A stretch of 64,000 nucleotides of DNA, taken from contig NXFV01001363.1 of the NCBI GenBank assembly GCA_002803225.1, positions 26,518 through 90,517 on the forward strand, read 5' to 3'. This document shows, piece by piece, positions 42,136-54,064 of the stretch. Both the position numbers and the translations under genes were made by a program. This DNA comes from Gamarada debralockiae. Taxonomy: Eukaryota; Ascomycota; Leotiomycetes; Helotiales; Hyphodiscaceae. Under the pieces are notes generated by a model. That model made no database searches. It worked only from the letters and a program-made list of their open reading frames with translations, and was not told the origin of the DNA. Positions within the stretch are counted from its first letter, which is position 1, and every line of letters begins with the position of its first letter.

Positions 42136-43717
42136 TCATAGCTCATCATGCACCTCCTTGACTTCAGGTTCCTCATCCTTGACCTCCTCAACAGGCTCGA
42201 CAATCACTGTCTCCTCTGCCGCAACAGGTTCCTCCACAACAGGTTCCTCAGGGACTAAACCCTCAGGCAACCTCTGTTTCACTCCCTCTCCAAGACGAAT
42301 ACTATCAACCCATGTCTCGATCGCCTCTTCACTTACATCAGCCTCCTGGATAGCCGCACCAGACTTTGGCAGAGCTCTCCACCATCCTCGTTTGGCGTTC
42401 ACGGCGATGACCTCAAACCCGTCTAGACCCAACTTCTCCTTAATGGCTGCGTAACCTTCAGTGGCCTCAGGAAGGACGTAGAATGGGAACAGCATGCGCT
42501 GGTGGAGGTGATGGCGGTGAGCGACTTCCGAAAGAGCGCCAACAGCTTTCGCAGCAACCTCACCCATGGATTCAGGCAAGAGAGCCAAGATACAAGTACC
42601 AGTCTTAGGGCCCATGCACTCTGTTGAAAGCTCACTTTCAGTGAGAATCGGAATCGGAGGTGCGGGCTCAGGAAGGACGATAGGTTTCTCCGCCTCGACA
42701 ATCGGGTCCGGACTCTCAGTAGGTTCCTCCTCAAGAACTTCATCCGTGGCACTCGCTCCAGCCGTAGAAGCCTCCTCCTTAGCCTGCTTGCTCGAGGCAG
42801 ACTCAAACTCCTCTTTCTTCTTAGAATCCTTCTTGCTATCCTTCGGCTTCTGCACTTTAACCTTCGGAGGCGCCGGATCAGGGTTAGGCGCCGCAGCTTG
42901 AGAAAGGAATTTCACCATGCCCTCCTTATTAAGCTCCCCATCGTAGACAATACCCTGAGCTTCTGGACCACCCGGCAAAAGAATGAGAGTAGGGAACTTG
43001 TCGATGCCGAACAATTCAAGACTCGCCTTCTCCTTGCCCGTGTTCCTAATCTGCGCCACGGCAATCGAGCCCTTAAACTCAATCGCCACAGCCTTCAACA
43101 AAGAACTCGTCTTCCCTTTATCAGAGAACAAAATAGCTTTCGCCGTATCATTGGCGTCCGCCAACCATTTCTCCAGCGTCTGATCATCTACTCTCTTCAC
43201 CAGGTTAGGGATCTTGTCCGTCACAGCCTCCACAATTCCTTTCGCAGTTCTCGGTCCTTGGTAGTCTTCGACGACTGGTTTTCCCGGTTTGGAACCTGGC
43301 TTAATGATTTTTAGGGTGGGGAAACCTTGGACACCGAAGCCGCCGCAGAAGGCTTTGTTGGATTCTTCGTCGCAGTCTATGGCGGCGACTTTGGCGAGGC
43401 CGGAGAGGGATTTTGCGGCTTTTTCGTAGGCGGGTTGGAGATTCTTGCAGTGGCCGCACCAGGGGGCATAGAATTCGAGGATCTGTGAGGGGTAAGTTAG
43501 CGAAATGTCGGATGGTAATGGACCCAAACAATGGAATTGGGAAAATGGTAGAGGAAAGGTGATATACGGAAGTGTAATTCGACTGAGCAATCAAACGATC
43601 GTAATTCTTGGCATCGATTTGCACAACCGGCGAACTCTTGCTGTACAATCCCGCATTGACGGGCAGGGCAGCTAGGAGAGCAGCTGTAGCTACCGTGAGG
43701 GCTTTTGTATGAACCAT
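42136..43717 (-). CDS. MPD1: Protein disulfide isomerase, Mpd1-like, with HDEL
   Basis: An ER-lumenal thiol-disulfide oxidoreductase that helps secretory proteins fold. Exon 1 is 43717-43568, the intron 43567-43483 (GTATAT...CACAG), exon 2 43482-42136, giving 498 aa. A signal peptide (residues 1-22, ending LPVNA) is followed by one thioredoxin domain with the active site APWCGHCK (Cys59, Cys62) and the cis-Pro block GFPTLKI. A second, redox-inactive thioredoxin-like domain has [10 protein letters not shown]. After a Lys/Glu-rich linker comes a third region, [12 protein letters not shown], then an acidic Val/Glu tail that ends exactly in HDEL, the ER-retrieval signal. The length and single CGHC fit fungal Mpd1/ERp38-like PDIs. 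The gene is tail-to-tail with RRP41 and head-to-head with VTA1. Confidence 0.92.
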
Positions 43718-44116
43718 TTTGTCCTTCTCGATGTATTTAGAATGGTGACTACTGTTGAAGCTGTAGCAGCTCTGTCGGAGTTCAATTCATAAGTTTGAGG
43801 GAGTGAAAGCTTATGTGGGAGCGACAAGTGACAAGGTGTCCTCTTGGTGCTGCAATGAATTTGACCTACCTTTTGAAAAGGCCACCTTGAGTTCGCTTAG
43901 TCAGCAATCCGGGGTAATTTGCCGCTATTTGAATGTGACAGGGGATGGGAGTGGGGTTAGAAAGAGTGCGAACCTCTCGCTTTCACGTTCCCCTCGAGAC
44001 AACCCCTCATCGTCTGCGAATCGTCAGCGTCACAGGCAGCAACAACAAAACCACTCCACCAAGCTCGCGATAATCTTTCTACAGCTTCGTTCAAGCTCTT
44101 TACGAGTTGTGACTTA
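43718..44116. promoter_or_regulatory. Shared promoter region between MPD1-like PDI and VTA1
   Basis: A 399-bp divergent intergenic region between two intact genes. It must contain both promoters. I see no canonical unfolded-protein response element that I could state with confidence. Confidence 0.4.
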
Positions 44117-45843
44117 ATGATGGCGGCGCATATTCCTGCCAAATTGAAGACGGCGGACCTCACTTGGTTCATCGTGAGAGCTTCACAGCTTGAGACTGTG
44201 AAGCCTGTCATTGCTTATTGGTGTAAGTTCGCCACATCCCTCCCCAGGAGGAAGGCATGCGCTGATGATGATAGGCGAATACTGGGTTGTGAACCAGATT
44301 CTTTCGAAGGGCCTTCATAATGGCGACAATGAAACCCTTAAATATACGACGACGTTGATGGATAAGTTGGAACAGGTATGCAGACATCCCGCATGCTGCG
44401 GAATACAAGATATCAATCGTTCCTATGGATTCAAACGATTGGAAACGGTCGGATTACCTCCCGCGCTATGCGAGCATTGATCGTTCGCTCTGGTGGGATG
44501 ATTAGAGTCAAGGCAGAAGCTGTCATAGCCATCCAGAGTGTCCGTCCTAAATCGCTGCTGCGGATGGAACGATTGATGTCCTGGACATGAAGGCGGCACT
44601 ATGATTGCGCACATACCTGACTGCTTCCAGATCAAAGCGGAGAATGCTACGAACGATGCGATAGTGGATGATACCGCTGGTCAAGCATATGTCGAACAAT
44701 TTGCATTGGAAACTTTCCAGCGGGCGGATAGGGCTGTACAAGCAAATAAGGTCACCAAGTATGAATCGCTCACCATCATTGAACGAATCCAAGCTGACTG
44801 TCTATAGACAAACAGGAGACACTTTTCAAGCCGCAGCGACCTTCCTCGAACTCGTTAATATATGGGGACCACCAGATGCGGAGGCACAGGCTAAGATCAA
44901 GTACGCCAAATGGAACGCAGTACGGATTGCCAAAGCTATAAAGGAGGGCAAAGACCCCAATGAATCGAACCCAAAGACAGAACCCGAGCCTGAAGAAGAC
45001 TTGCCGGCTCTGGACCCGAACGATCCAGAAGTTCAGCAGCTCGAGTCAAACAAACCACGCCCAGCTTCAGTTGAGGAGGTGCCTGATGAACAAGATCGAA
45101 TTGAAGCAAGACTCGCTCGTCAATCATCCATTGACCAATCACTGCATCCATCTGCACAAGTCTCTGCTCGTGGCTCCCCGAGACCTGCAGACCCTAGCTC
45201 CTACGACCCATATCCCCGCAATGGCTTCCCTTACACAGCCACCCAGGACGACAATGTTTCCCCCCTCGAGCCTTCTCCTCCCAATGACAGGAATGGCTCT
45301 GTGGGTGGGGGCTATTTTCCAGAAGTTCCTACTTTCACATCCGAGTCACGAGATGCCACACTACCAACAGCGCCGCCTGGCGACGTCATCAACATGGGTC
45401 TTCCAGACCAACCATCTACAGCCCCTGGCTCTGTTCCTGCCCCAGATATTTCGCCGCAATCCTTCACCGTAGATGAAAGATCGGCCGGCCCTCCACCGCA
45501 GGGCTTCTACCGTCAATCTCCCTCTCCCCCATCCGTTCCGTATACCCAACATATGCATTATGCGCCTCCAGTGCAGCCACAACCTCCACAACCTCAGCAC
45601 CCAACCTACCAACAAACAACTTATCCTCCTCCTGGTCCGGCTCCGGTCCAACATTTTGCTCCACCAACAACAGCCCCAGGTGTCCAAGAACGAAAAACGA
45701 ATTCACAATTAAACACGGATGACATGGCGATAGCAAAGGCTCAGAAGCATGCCAGATGGGCTATATCAGCGTTGAATTTCGAGGATGCGGAAACAGCTGT
45801 TAAGGAGTTGCGGGCTGCTTTGCAAACTTTGGGTGCTCAGTGA
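44117..45843 (+). CDS. VTA1: Vta1/LIP5, ESCRT-III/Vps4 activator
   Basis: Vta1 binds Vps60 and Vps4 and stimulates Vps4 ATPase during multivesicular body sorting on endosomes. Exons are 44117-44222, 44275-44375, 44631-44758 and 44808-45843, all GT-AG with phases that agree, giving 456 aa. The N-terminal domain (two MIT-like bundles) is recognisable from PAKLKTADLTWFIVRASQLE, YWVVNQILSK, NDAIVDDTAGQAYVEQFALETFQRAD and QTGDTFQAAATFLELVNIWG. A long Pro/Ser/Gln-rich linker follows. The C-terminal VSL domain is complete: AIAKAQKHARWAISALNFEDAETAVKELRAAL. The 255-bp third intron is long for this window, so a small exon inside it cannot be excluded. The start could be the first or second of two adjacent ATGs. 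Confidence 0.92.
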
Positions 45844-46175
45844 TTTTAGTCGGGTCCGGTTTGTACATCCTTGTATGCTATTATTGATGCACAGCGAATA
45901 TACCCTATTAATCACATCTCATAGCGTAGGAGCTTTGAATCTTGCAATGTTGCGAGTGATTCAGTTCTTGTAAATGCTTTAGTAAGTGCTTGATTATCCG
46001 AATTCAAAACTAGTGAGTATTCGCGGCTCCGTTTTCATCCCAAAGCCTTTGTGAAAACTATTTCTTAAGACCTCTATCAATCTTGGATAAATAGGATGAA
46101 ATTGACCAGCAGAAGTCTTGTTGGGGTTCTAACTTCTATACATTCTTTCTCACTCACTGTCTCGCATCGGACAAA

Positions 46176-48314
46176 TCATTTCAGGACTATAAGTCTCCAA
46201 TCCCTTTGAACATTCAGCCAAGCCACTTCATTTACTTCCCCAACCGATATTCTCGAAGCTACCTTTCTGTCCTCATCTTCCCAATGAATCCACATCACTT
46301 TCAGTATCGGCTGTGCCACCAGTACCTGCTCGCCGTCCCGCTTCTCAGTGTCATATTTTCGAGATATCACAATGAATGACTGTAATGCTTTCTCATCAAA
46401 TTTGACGAAAGGCCAAGCACTCCCATGATTAGAAGCCAACGTCACCTCGGAAATATATCCCAGAATTTCCCCCGCAGCAGAAATGATTTTCAGGCGCACA
46501 CAGCCAAGACGAACTCTGTCTTCGGCTTGGATGGAAAGTTCTGCGTGACTTGTCCAAAAAAGAAGTCGGCCTGAATCTCTGAATACTTTATATTTCGGGA
46601 AATCATCTGCAATTACCTTCTCTTCCCCCTTCCAGCTGCCCGATATATTGTTGAGAAGCAGAGAATTATCAACAAAACTGCTTTCCGGCTCAGTGACTAC
46701 AGCCACAAGGCATTTGCGTCTTCCATCAACATCCAAAGCAAAATACTCGATTTCTGGGTTCAGCCGTACGTTAGGAAAAGCATTTAGCTGTAAGCTGAGC
46801 ACGAACTTGATGGCGGTCTTCCATGCCAGCCAGGACCAGCTTGGAAATGGTACCTCGTATTTCATGCCCGCACCACGAATAGGACACAAAGACGTTCTTC
46901 GTTCGAGCTCAAGTCTCGACTTCCTCCAACTTAAAGACTGGTCGAAGAAGCTAGATAGAATATGTCCCCAATGGAACTCGTCGCCCGTAATAAGCGTGAT
47001 GCGACGGAGAAGGCCGGATATTGCATCCAGGGTATCTGATTCGTTTGTAAAGTCTTTCAGCGCATAGAATCGTGGCAAGTTGTTGTATTGCTGCCGACTA
47101 AAGTCTCGATAGAAATCTCCTGTTACGACCTCATAACTGCCCAGATGGTTGCGAGGAATCGTCCATGTCACCACATCCGGAATATTGGGCTCAAGAGAGA
47201 GCCTCTCAGTCCAATCCGCGCAGCTACACGACCAGTACGCCTGGCCTTCAGTAAACATTAGACTCCGGCGCGCAAGAAGTCGTTCTTGGAATGTCCATCC
47301 ACGCCGACTGTAGGTGTATGACGAAAAGCGATTCTCGGTCGGGATCGTCATCAACGCCATGTTCTGGCCGATTCGACACACATCCTGCTCAATCGTGCGC
47401 GGAACAGATAGACCTGCCATCCCGTCGTGTGCACCGGAGCCACTCGCTGCAATGATGACCAGTTCCGCTAATGAATAGATAGAATCCATGCGCGGGATCT
47501 GGAGTGCTTTATCTTCCTCGTCGTCTTGCAGGATACAGAGTCTATCAACCCATAGATACATACCACCGAGCTCAGATACTAACGTCATCGCATCAATAAT
47601 TGCCTGTGGAAGTGCTTGCTGGTCCAAACCATGGTTCTCCTTCAAAATCGTAATATTTGATAATGTCGCGTAGAGGTCATTCTGTGGAGGGCCCCAAACA
47701 TAACTGAGCGCGAAATACGCAGGTTTGAAAGGTGCATCAATGACGCAACGAGCTTGCACATCTATAAGCCTGAAAGGAGAAGGCAGCTCGTCGTTGGGCG
47801 CCATCCATGGTGGCAGCGCACATTTGTCGCCATGGTACTTCGAGCAAAGCTCCCTCCAGAGCTTGCATAAACCCAGGTCGACAAAGGGGTAAATCATTCG
47901 CCCAGAAGGAAATGCAATATCTTGGATCTGATTACCGTGGCCTGCTTCATGCACGCCTGGAATCGGGTACACGCATGGCCATAGCCGAACAATCTTGAGT
48001 CTGGGAGTTGAGGCTGGAGAGACCTCGAAGCGTCGGATGGTAGCCTTCTTTCCTGTGCCAAATTTCTTGTCCCCAGTCGGGGACGCATCAATTCTGAGTG
48101 AATTTGCATCTTTGACGTTGATATTGAGGCGAAGCTTTTGGATATATTGATTGATCAGATTGCATAGTGAGCACTGGTCAGGGCCAAGTGTTATGAAGGT
48201 TGGTGTATGGAATGGACTCGAATCTTGGGTTTGTGAGACCAAGATACTGTCTAGTTGCAGTGCTTGACATTCGTCGCATAAACGCACTGTGTCGATTAGA
48301 GAGGAGCTTTCCAT
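46176..48314 (-). CDS. HET domain protein, single exon, 712 aa
   Basis: A second heterokaryon-incompatibility domain protein, without introns. The HET blocks are YFALSYVWGPPQND (about residues 200-213), GGMYLWVDRLCILQDDEEDK with MDSIYSLAELVIIAASG (about 250-295), and YSRRGWTFQERLLARRSLMFTEGQAYWSC (about 335-365). Ahead of the domain is an N-terminal region with two CxxC pairs (LCDECQAL near 13-16 and CSLCNL near 49-52), which could form a zinc site; this feature occurs in many HET proteins. The C-terminal half ends in a beta-rich region that includes VPFPSWSWLAWK, another common HET-protein block. The frame is clean and the start ATG at 48314 opens directly into MESSSLIDTVRLC. It converges with VTA1. 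Probable role: cell death in vegetative incompatibility. Confidence 0.9.
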   Translation of the reverse strand: MESSSLIDTVRLCDECQALQLDSILVSQTQDSSPFHTPTFITLGPDQCSLCNLINQYIQKLRLNINVKDANSLRIDASPTGDKKFGTGKKATIRRFEVSPASTPRLKIVRLWPCVYPIPGVHEAGHGNQIQDIAFPSGRMIYPFVDLGLCKLWRELCSKYHGDKCALPPWMAPNDELPSPFRLIDVQARCVIDAPFKPAYFALSYVWGPPQNDLYATLSNITILKENHGLDQQALPQAIIDAMTLVSELGGMYLWVDRLCILQDDEEDKALQIPRMDSIYSLAELVIIAASGSGAHDGMAGLSVPRTIEQDVCRIGQNMALMTIPTENRFSSYTYSRRGWTFQERLLARRSLMFTEGQAYWSCSCADWTERLSLEPNIPDVVTWTIPRNHLGSYEVVTGDFYRDFSRQQYNNLPRFYALKDFTNESDTLDAISGLLRRITLITGDEFHWGHILSSFFDQSLSWRKSRLELERRTSLCPIRGAGMKYEVPFPSWSWLAWKTAIKFVLSLQLNAFPNVRLNPEIEYFALDVDGRRKCLVAVVTEPESSFVDNSLLLNNISGSWKGEEKVIADDFPKYKVFRDSGRLLFWTSHAELSIQAEDRVRLGCVRLKIISAAGEILGYISEVTLASNHGSAWPFVKFDEKALQSFIVISRKYDTEKRDGEQVLVAQPILKVMWIHWEDEDRKVASRISVGEVNEVAWLNVQRDWRLIVLK

Positions 48315-49517
48315 TATGCTGGGGTAGCGCAGATGTAGTCTGTAGAATTAGTTGACTGAGTACTGTGAGCCTCACACGATTGTGCACCCCTGCTGGTGGT
48401 GGCTGATGAGGTGTGGCTTCTTTGTGTAACTTCCAGGCTCCTCTGTTGTGCTGTTTTTTTTAGCACTTGGCTCTCGTTCGAAGTATTCTCTCGCTATATT
48501 CTTATCGACACTTAACTGCATACCTGCTGTAGCCAACCTTAGACGCAATTTTACACCTTGTTTCTATATATATTTTGTAGTGCATTTAAGTACTATAACC
48601 TTTGTTTTATATTATTAGTTTTTGTTCTTCTATTATCTCTTACTAAGAGCACATGTGATACCTAGCGTGATCAGGAAGCGCTTATACTAGCATATAGCCC
48701 CACTACAATATATATACTATAGTACAGGCTTGCCTTACTGTATTTTTAGGGCCTTTTAGTACACTTGCACTAGCCAAACTTTAGGGCCACGCCACACACA
48801 TAATCATAGGCCAAATCACCTGAAACTTGAATACACAAGCTACTTATATATAACTAAACTACCTAAAGTCTTAAGGTCATGTGATACAAGGTTATTGATA
48901 GTATTATGTGAAGGGCCGCGAGGCGATTTTATTGGGGTGATATCAATAGCCGATTACAGTATTAGTGGGGTCATCAGGTGATCCGCCACCTGGCGCCCCC
49001 TCAGATATCTTTATGATGTTCAGGGCAGTTACCAATATCGCCCTGTAACTCAGTTATCGCCCACTAAAAATGCCCTTCTGATGTGCGACTCCACTAACCA
49101 GGATTGGCTACGCTCAATGCGTTGATACCCAACGGGAAGTACTATCCCTTTCAATGCCAACGAGCAACAATTCGATGGCACTGAAAACTTTCACTGGATC
49201 GCTACTAAAAGGAGCGCTTAAACATACCAAATCCAGTAGCTTATTAACTATTTCACTAGTAAATTAAATATTAAAAGTTAATAAATATAAGTCTTACTGG
49301 ACCTATAAGGCTTTCATATACTCGGTTCGCCATTGACAAGGTTGATCCCGTGGCAGTTTCTTGTTGGTTGAGCACAACCGCTCAGCTTCAGCCTCACTTG
49401 AACTTCTGCCTAATCTTCCCGCCTCTGAACAACATGAGCTTTTTTAATCAACCGACCTTTTCTACTTCTTCAATATTACATAAGAAACAATATCCCTAGC
49501 CTGTTGGCTTATGAATC
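48315..49517. other. AT-rich intergenic region
   Basis: About 1.2 kb. From about 48480 to 48900 it is strongly AT-rich with many TATATA and CTATAGT motifs, as in RIP-degraded repeats. A short GC-rich island (GGTGATCCGCCACCTGGCGC, near 48980) stands out. It serves as upstream region for both the HET gene and the NACHT gene. No gene was seen. Confidence 0.45.
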
Positions 49518-52500
49518 ATGATGGACCCAGTCACTGCCGTCGGCTTCGCCGCCAGCATACTTACCTTTGTTGACTTCTCATGGACTCTTATCAAAGGCTC
49601 GGGTGAAGTGTATCATTCCATCACAGGGACAACCACTGATAATGTGCGCATTGGAACTGTCATTCAAGACTTGGATGGGATTACTAAGTCTATTCAATCG
49701 GATGTGAAAGGCAACAGTCCTCATCTCAAAGACCCGAAGAACCTAGCAGCCGAATGTGTTGAGGTCTCTCGAGAGCTTTCAACAATTCTCGAGGAGTTGA
49801 AAAGAAAGGAAGGGAACAAGATCTGGCGCAGTGTAGAGTCGAAATGGAAGAACATGCGGAAGGAAAAGGAGATTGCGTCTATCGAGCAGAGGCTTGTGAC
49901 GTATCGTTTGCAGCTCGTTCTGAGGCTGAACCTCATGCTCAGGTAAGAAATACAAACTACCACTGTCCTGGTTCAAAGACTAAGAAGATTCAAGCCAACA
50001 GCAAACGTCAGTCAAATCTCAGCTGGACGAGATTCAAGAAACGGGGCTCCAATCGTCAAGTGAAAGCTTGGCCAAGCTTACCACCGTTCACCAAGCTATA
50101 CATGATTTAGAGGGGAAGCTCACCGGAGAACTTTTCCAGTCTTTGAAAATCAGCGAAACCGACAATTCGAACTCATTGGTCGAAATACATACGTCTCTTG
50201 TATCTGTGGTTGCCCAGCTGAACGCGATGCCAAAGTTGAACACAGCGGAGAATCAGATTCTTCGACGACTGTATTTCAGTTCAATTCATTCTCGGAACGA
50301 GACAATCGCTGACGCAGAATGGGGTACTTTCGAGTGGCTGCTGGAGGACGAGCACATAGACGAGACTTCAGTGTCAGACTCACAGTCCAAGACCATGTCC
50401 CAATCAAGCTGATCAGAAAGTTCGAGTGGTATCGAACAGCAAAGCAGAGATATTTCAGCGCATATCATGGAGGAAGAAGGATCGACAATTGCTGAAAGCG
50501 AGATCGAATGGGAAGAGCAAGAGTCAATTGTCTCGAAGTCAAAAATGAAAGATGAGGAAGGGGTGGAAGGTTCAGACGAGGAAGCTCTGTCAGATGATGA
50601 ATCCGAAGACTCGTGCTACCTCAGTGCCGAAGAAAACGACGAAGTAGGGGTAGAAGACCCCAAAGATGAGGTTCCTTCAGAGCATTCGCCCAAAACTTCA
50701 AAATTCAAGCTGATCAGATATCCTGAGGAACTGGAGATGCAGCAACGAGTTCGTCAATCATTCCTGACATGGCTCCAGTCGAGTAACCACATTTATCATA
50801 TCTCCGGGAAAGCTGGTTCGGGGAAATCAACTCTGATGAAATTTCTTACTCAACATCCACGTCTCACGAGAGAACTCAAAAACTGGTCAGCAGGCAAGAA
50901 GCTAGCCTTTGCGACATTCTTCTTTTGGGGCTCGGGAGATGAGCAGCAGAGATCTTTGGAAGGACTCTACAGATCCCTCCTTTTCGAGACGCTAAAACAG
51001 TGTCCCGAACTCATTAGAGAATCATTTCCAAGGTTTTGGGCGGATGCAGAAAGCGGGGCTCCGGGGTGGAAAGAAAGGAAACTTGTATTTTCTGAATTGA
51101 AAAAGGCTATGAACGTGATTGTGGAGAAAGACAAGTTTCCCAATCATCTTTTCTGCTTCTTCATCGACGGGCTCGACGAGTTCGAAGGCGACAGCATAGA
51201 TCATTGGGATTTAGCTCAAATGCTTCGAAAGTGGGCTCTCTCTGGCGATGTCAAAATCTGTGTGAGCAGCCGACCTCACACGGAATTTCTGGAAGTTTTC
51301 GATAGCAATCTTCGCATGGACCTCCATGAACTAACAAGAGGAGACGTCCACCGCTTTACCTGTGCAATGCTTGGGAACGAGCCAAGTTCCAATAGCAAAG
51401 ATGACAATTTCTCAGAAATTGCTACCGAAATTGTTCAAATGGCGGATGGGGTTTTCTTGTGGGTCCGTCTCGTGATTCGTTCTCTCCTTGATGGCGTCAG
51501 ACATCGATCTTCATTCCCAGTTTTAAAGCAAAAACTCCACAAGATTCCGAGGGGCTTGGATTCGCTATTCGACAAACTGTTCAACGACATTGACCACGGT
51601 GATCGGGAATAATCAGACAAAATGCTCCTTCTGGCCGCTTCTCATGGCTCACTGAATGCAATGGTGTATTCATGGCTTGAAGACCTAAAGGACCCAGACT
51701 TTCCCTTTAAGGCACCAATTCAAGCATGTTCGGACGATGATATACGAGATCGACACACCTTGGTTCGTTGTCAGCTAGATAGCCTATCCAAAGGGTTATT
51801 GGAAATGAGTATATCAAGATGGAGCGACAAGGAGCCAGGGACAAGACAGTGGCATTTAGCTCCAAACGATATCTACTTCAAGTACGAAGTGGGATTCTTT
51901 CATCGAACTGTGCGAGACTACTTGACTGAGCCTATCAGGTATGCCAGCATAAAACGACGACTCGGAGATTTTGATATTACTGAGGTATGCCAACGCCTCC
52001 TTCTTGCAGAGTTTAAATTTGCGAGAACTATGGAAGATTATTTTGTTCGTCAATTCTTCGGGGAAACAGCCCTGGGCAATTGCTTTTACACTCTATTTGA
52101 GAGTTCCAAGAAGGGATTGGATAGAGAGATGCCTCTAAGGGTCTTGGATGAATGCAGTAAAGTCTTGGAACACCATAGGCAGAGACCATTCTCTCATCCG
52201 GATGAGGCTTTAAACAATCTCGGAGTGATCGGTTGGGACCAGGTTTGGAATTCAAATGAGAATGGGGATGTCTTGTTCGGAAAAGGCATATCCTATATTC
52301 ATTGGACAGCCAATTTCGGGCAAAAGAAGTATGTCATGAATCAGGTTTTAGGGGATCCAACATTGGTGGTTCCTTGCGACGGGCTAAGCCTTCTCCTCTC
52401 GTTCTCCTACTTCCGGCCGCCCCATGACTTTGTTCGCGACTTGCTGACGCATGGGGCATCTCCAAATCACAAAATAACCGTATTCTATAAGAATTCTCCA

Positions 52501-53052
52501 ATCGGAATACGCGAGGAGTCTCCAAGTAGATTCTATGAGGACTCTCCATTCAGATCTCAGCTCACCACTGTATGGTCGGTGTATCTCTTTATCATCTTCA
52601 AATTATTCTGCCGTCAATACTTTCTACCCCACTACGAAAAAACTGATATGGATCTCTATTATCTAATTATGGAAGAGTTTCTCATCGCAGGAGCTGACAA
52701 CAACGTCTTTTTCTTTCTCGGACAAAAGGTGGAGAAAGGGGATGGCACAGGGGTCATGGGCGAAGCTACAGAATTTATGACTTTGGAAGATATCATTCTG
52801 ACGGAGAGGCCTTCCAACACAGATACCCTTCTAAAACATGCCTTGAGAGGAAAAGGTTCCTGGTTGTGGAATGGGACGATTCAAGCTCTGTCAACATTGG
52901 CGCCTTGGGGTACAAGACCAAACCACCTCGAACCCGGATGTAGAAGGATTGAAAGAGACCAAATATATGCAAACCGGACCGATCTTAGGCTCAAAGGCGT
53001 TCGGGTGGGGGAGGAATACCTTGAAACAGGTTTCTCGGCTCGAAGGTTTTAG
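49518..53052 (+). CDS. NACHT-domain STAND (NLR-like) protein, interrupted by an in-frame stop
   Basis: Exon 1 (49518-49942) encodes a fungal STAND N-terminal domain (VGFAASILTFVDFSWTLIKG). The intron is 49943-49994, and the next exon runs through SQLDEIQETGLQSSSESLAKL. After an acidic linker comes the NACHT domain: P-loop SGKAGSGKST at about 50803-50830, Walker B FCFFIDGLDEFEGD at about 51150-51190, and CVSSRPHTEF. A C-terminal region without repeats follows, to 53052. Two stops lie in the same frame. The TGA at 50410-50412 could be removed by a weak 48-bp intron ending CAGAAAG. The TAA at 51610-51612, between DRE and SDKMLLLAAS, has no plausible intron and looks like CAA-to-TAA. The product may be truncated after NACHT, or the gene may be a young pseudogene. 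Such proteins sense non-self and trigger cell death. Confidence 0.65.
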
Positions 53053-54064
53053 AGTTGGTGGTACGATTACTAAATAGGACTAATGATTTTATCATTTACA
53101 AGGAGCTCTTGTTGGCTGCACTCCAAAAAAGCATATTGTAACTATTGGATTCGGGAATATTGAACTGCTCAGGCTTGATCCTTTGTTCGAGGAAAATTTG
53201 TCTTAACAGAGGAGGCTCGTTCACTCCCCGGCCTTAGCGGTTTTGCTTCTTTCTCAACGCTCTCCATCGTCCCTGCCACTTCCCAACAATCTCTGTCGTC
53301 TCCTTGCTCACTTTCGACGTAGCAACCTTTCTTCGCGCCCTTCTTCTAAATATGCCATCTCTCTCTTGTAAAATTATTCTTTGACGACTTCTTCTTATCC
53401 AGTTTCCATGGCTCTTGCTCCACCGATTCATCCTCATAAATCATTTCAAAAGTTATCGTTCCTGCGTAGAATATCCATTGCGCTGAGTGTAAAACTTCTA
53501 ATTAGAGCCTATATAGGGCTTCTTTATCCCCTATGCTAGCTTTCCTCGTTGTATCGGCCTCTAATTCTGACATGTAGCTCCCCAGTCCAAGAAATTGATA
53601 TTGGGGTATCTGGCAGGCACTGAGTCTGGCGATAAATGCTCTCTCGTTAATATAGTTTTATTATCGTTGTAGCTTCCATTTCTTATCTTCTCGGCTATGT
53701 CAGTGAAGTGAACCCTTCCAAGGGTGTGATTTGGGTTAAAGATGTGCTAGCCCTCTACCTCCTCGACACTATGAAACTATCATGATGTATGCAAAGTTAA
53801 CATTAAGACACTCGTTTGAATTGGTTGGTATTGCTAGAGGCGGAAACGAGAATAGAATTATTTGCGAACATTAGATCTGATGCCTCAATGCGAAGACGAT
53901 CAGTTTCCACGTGCCTGTGACATACTAGATGGGTTGCGGCTCAAATCTTTTCAATTCAATACGATGGCATTAGTATGACACAATTCTGTATGCGGTCCGT
54001 GGGCAAGTCTTGAGAATCGGGATCACAACCTGCATATATGTAGGCGGCATGATGCCACGAGCTG
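53053..54064. other. Intergenic region, no gene recognised
   Basis: About 1 kb downstream of the NACHT gene. A minus-strand frame at 53234-53437 is rich in Arg/Lys and has no family match. The rest shows no repeat structure until the transposon at about 54065. Confidence 0.4.

Noticed and set aside
48900..49340. Possible transposon near a short GC-rich island
   Set aside because: No inverted ends, duplications or coding remnants could be found.
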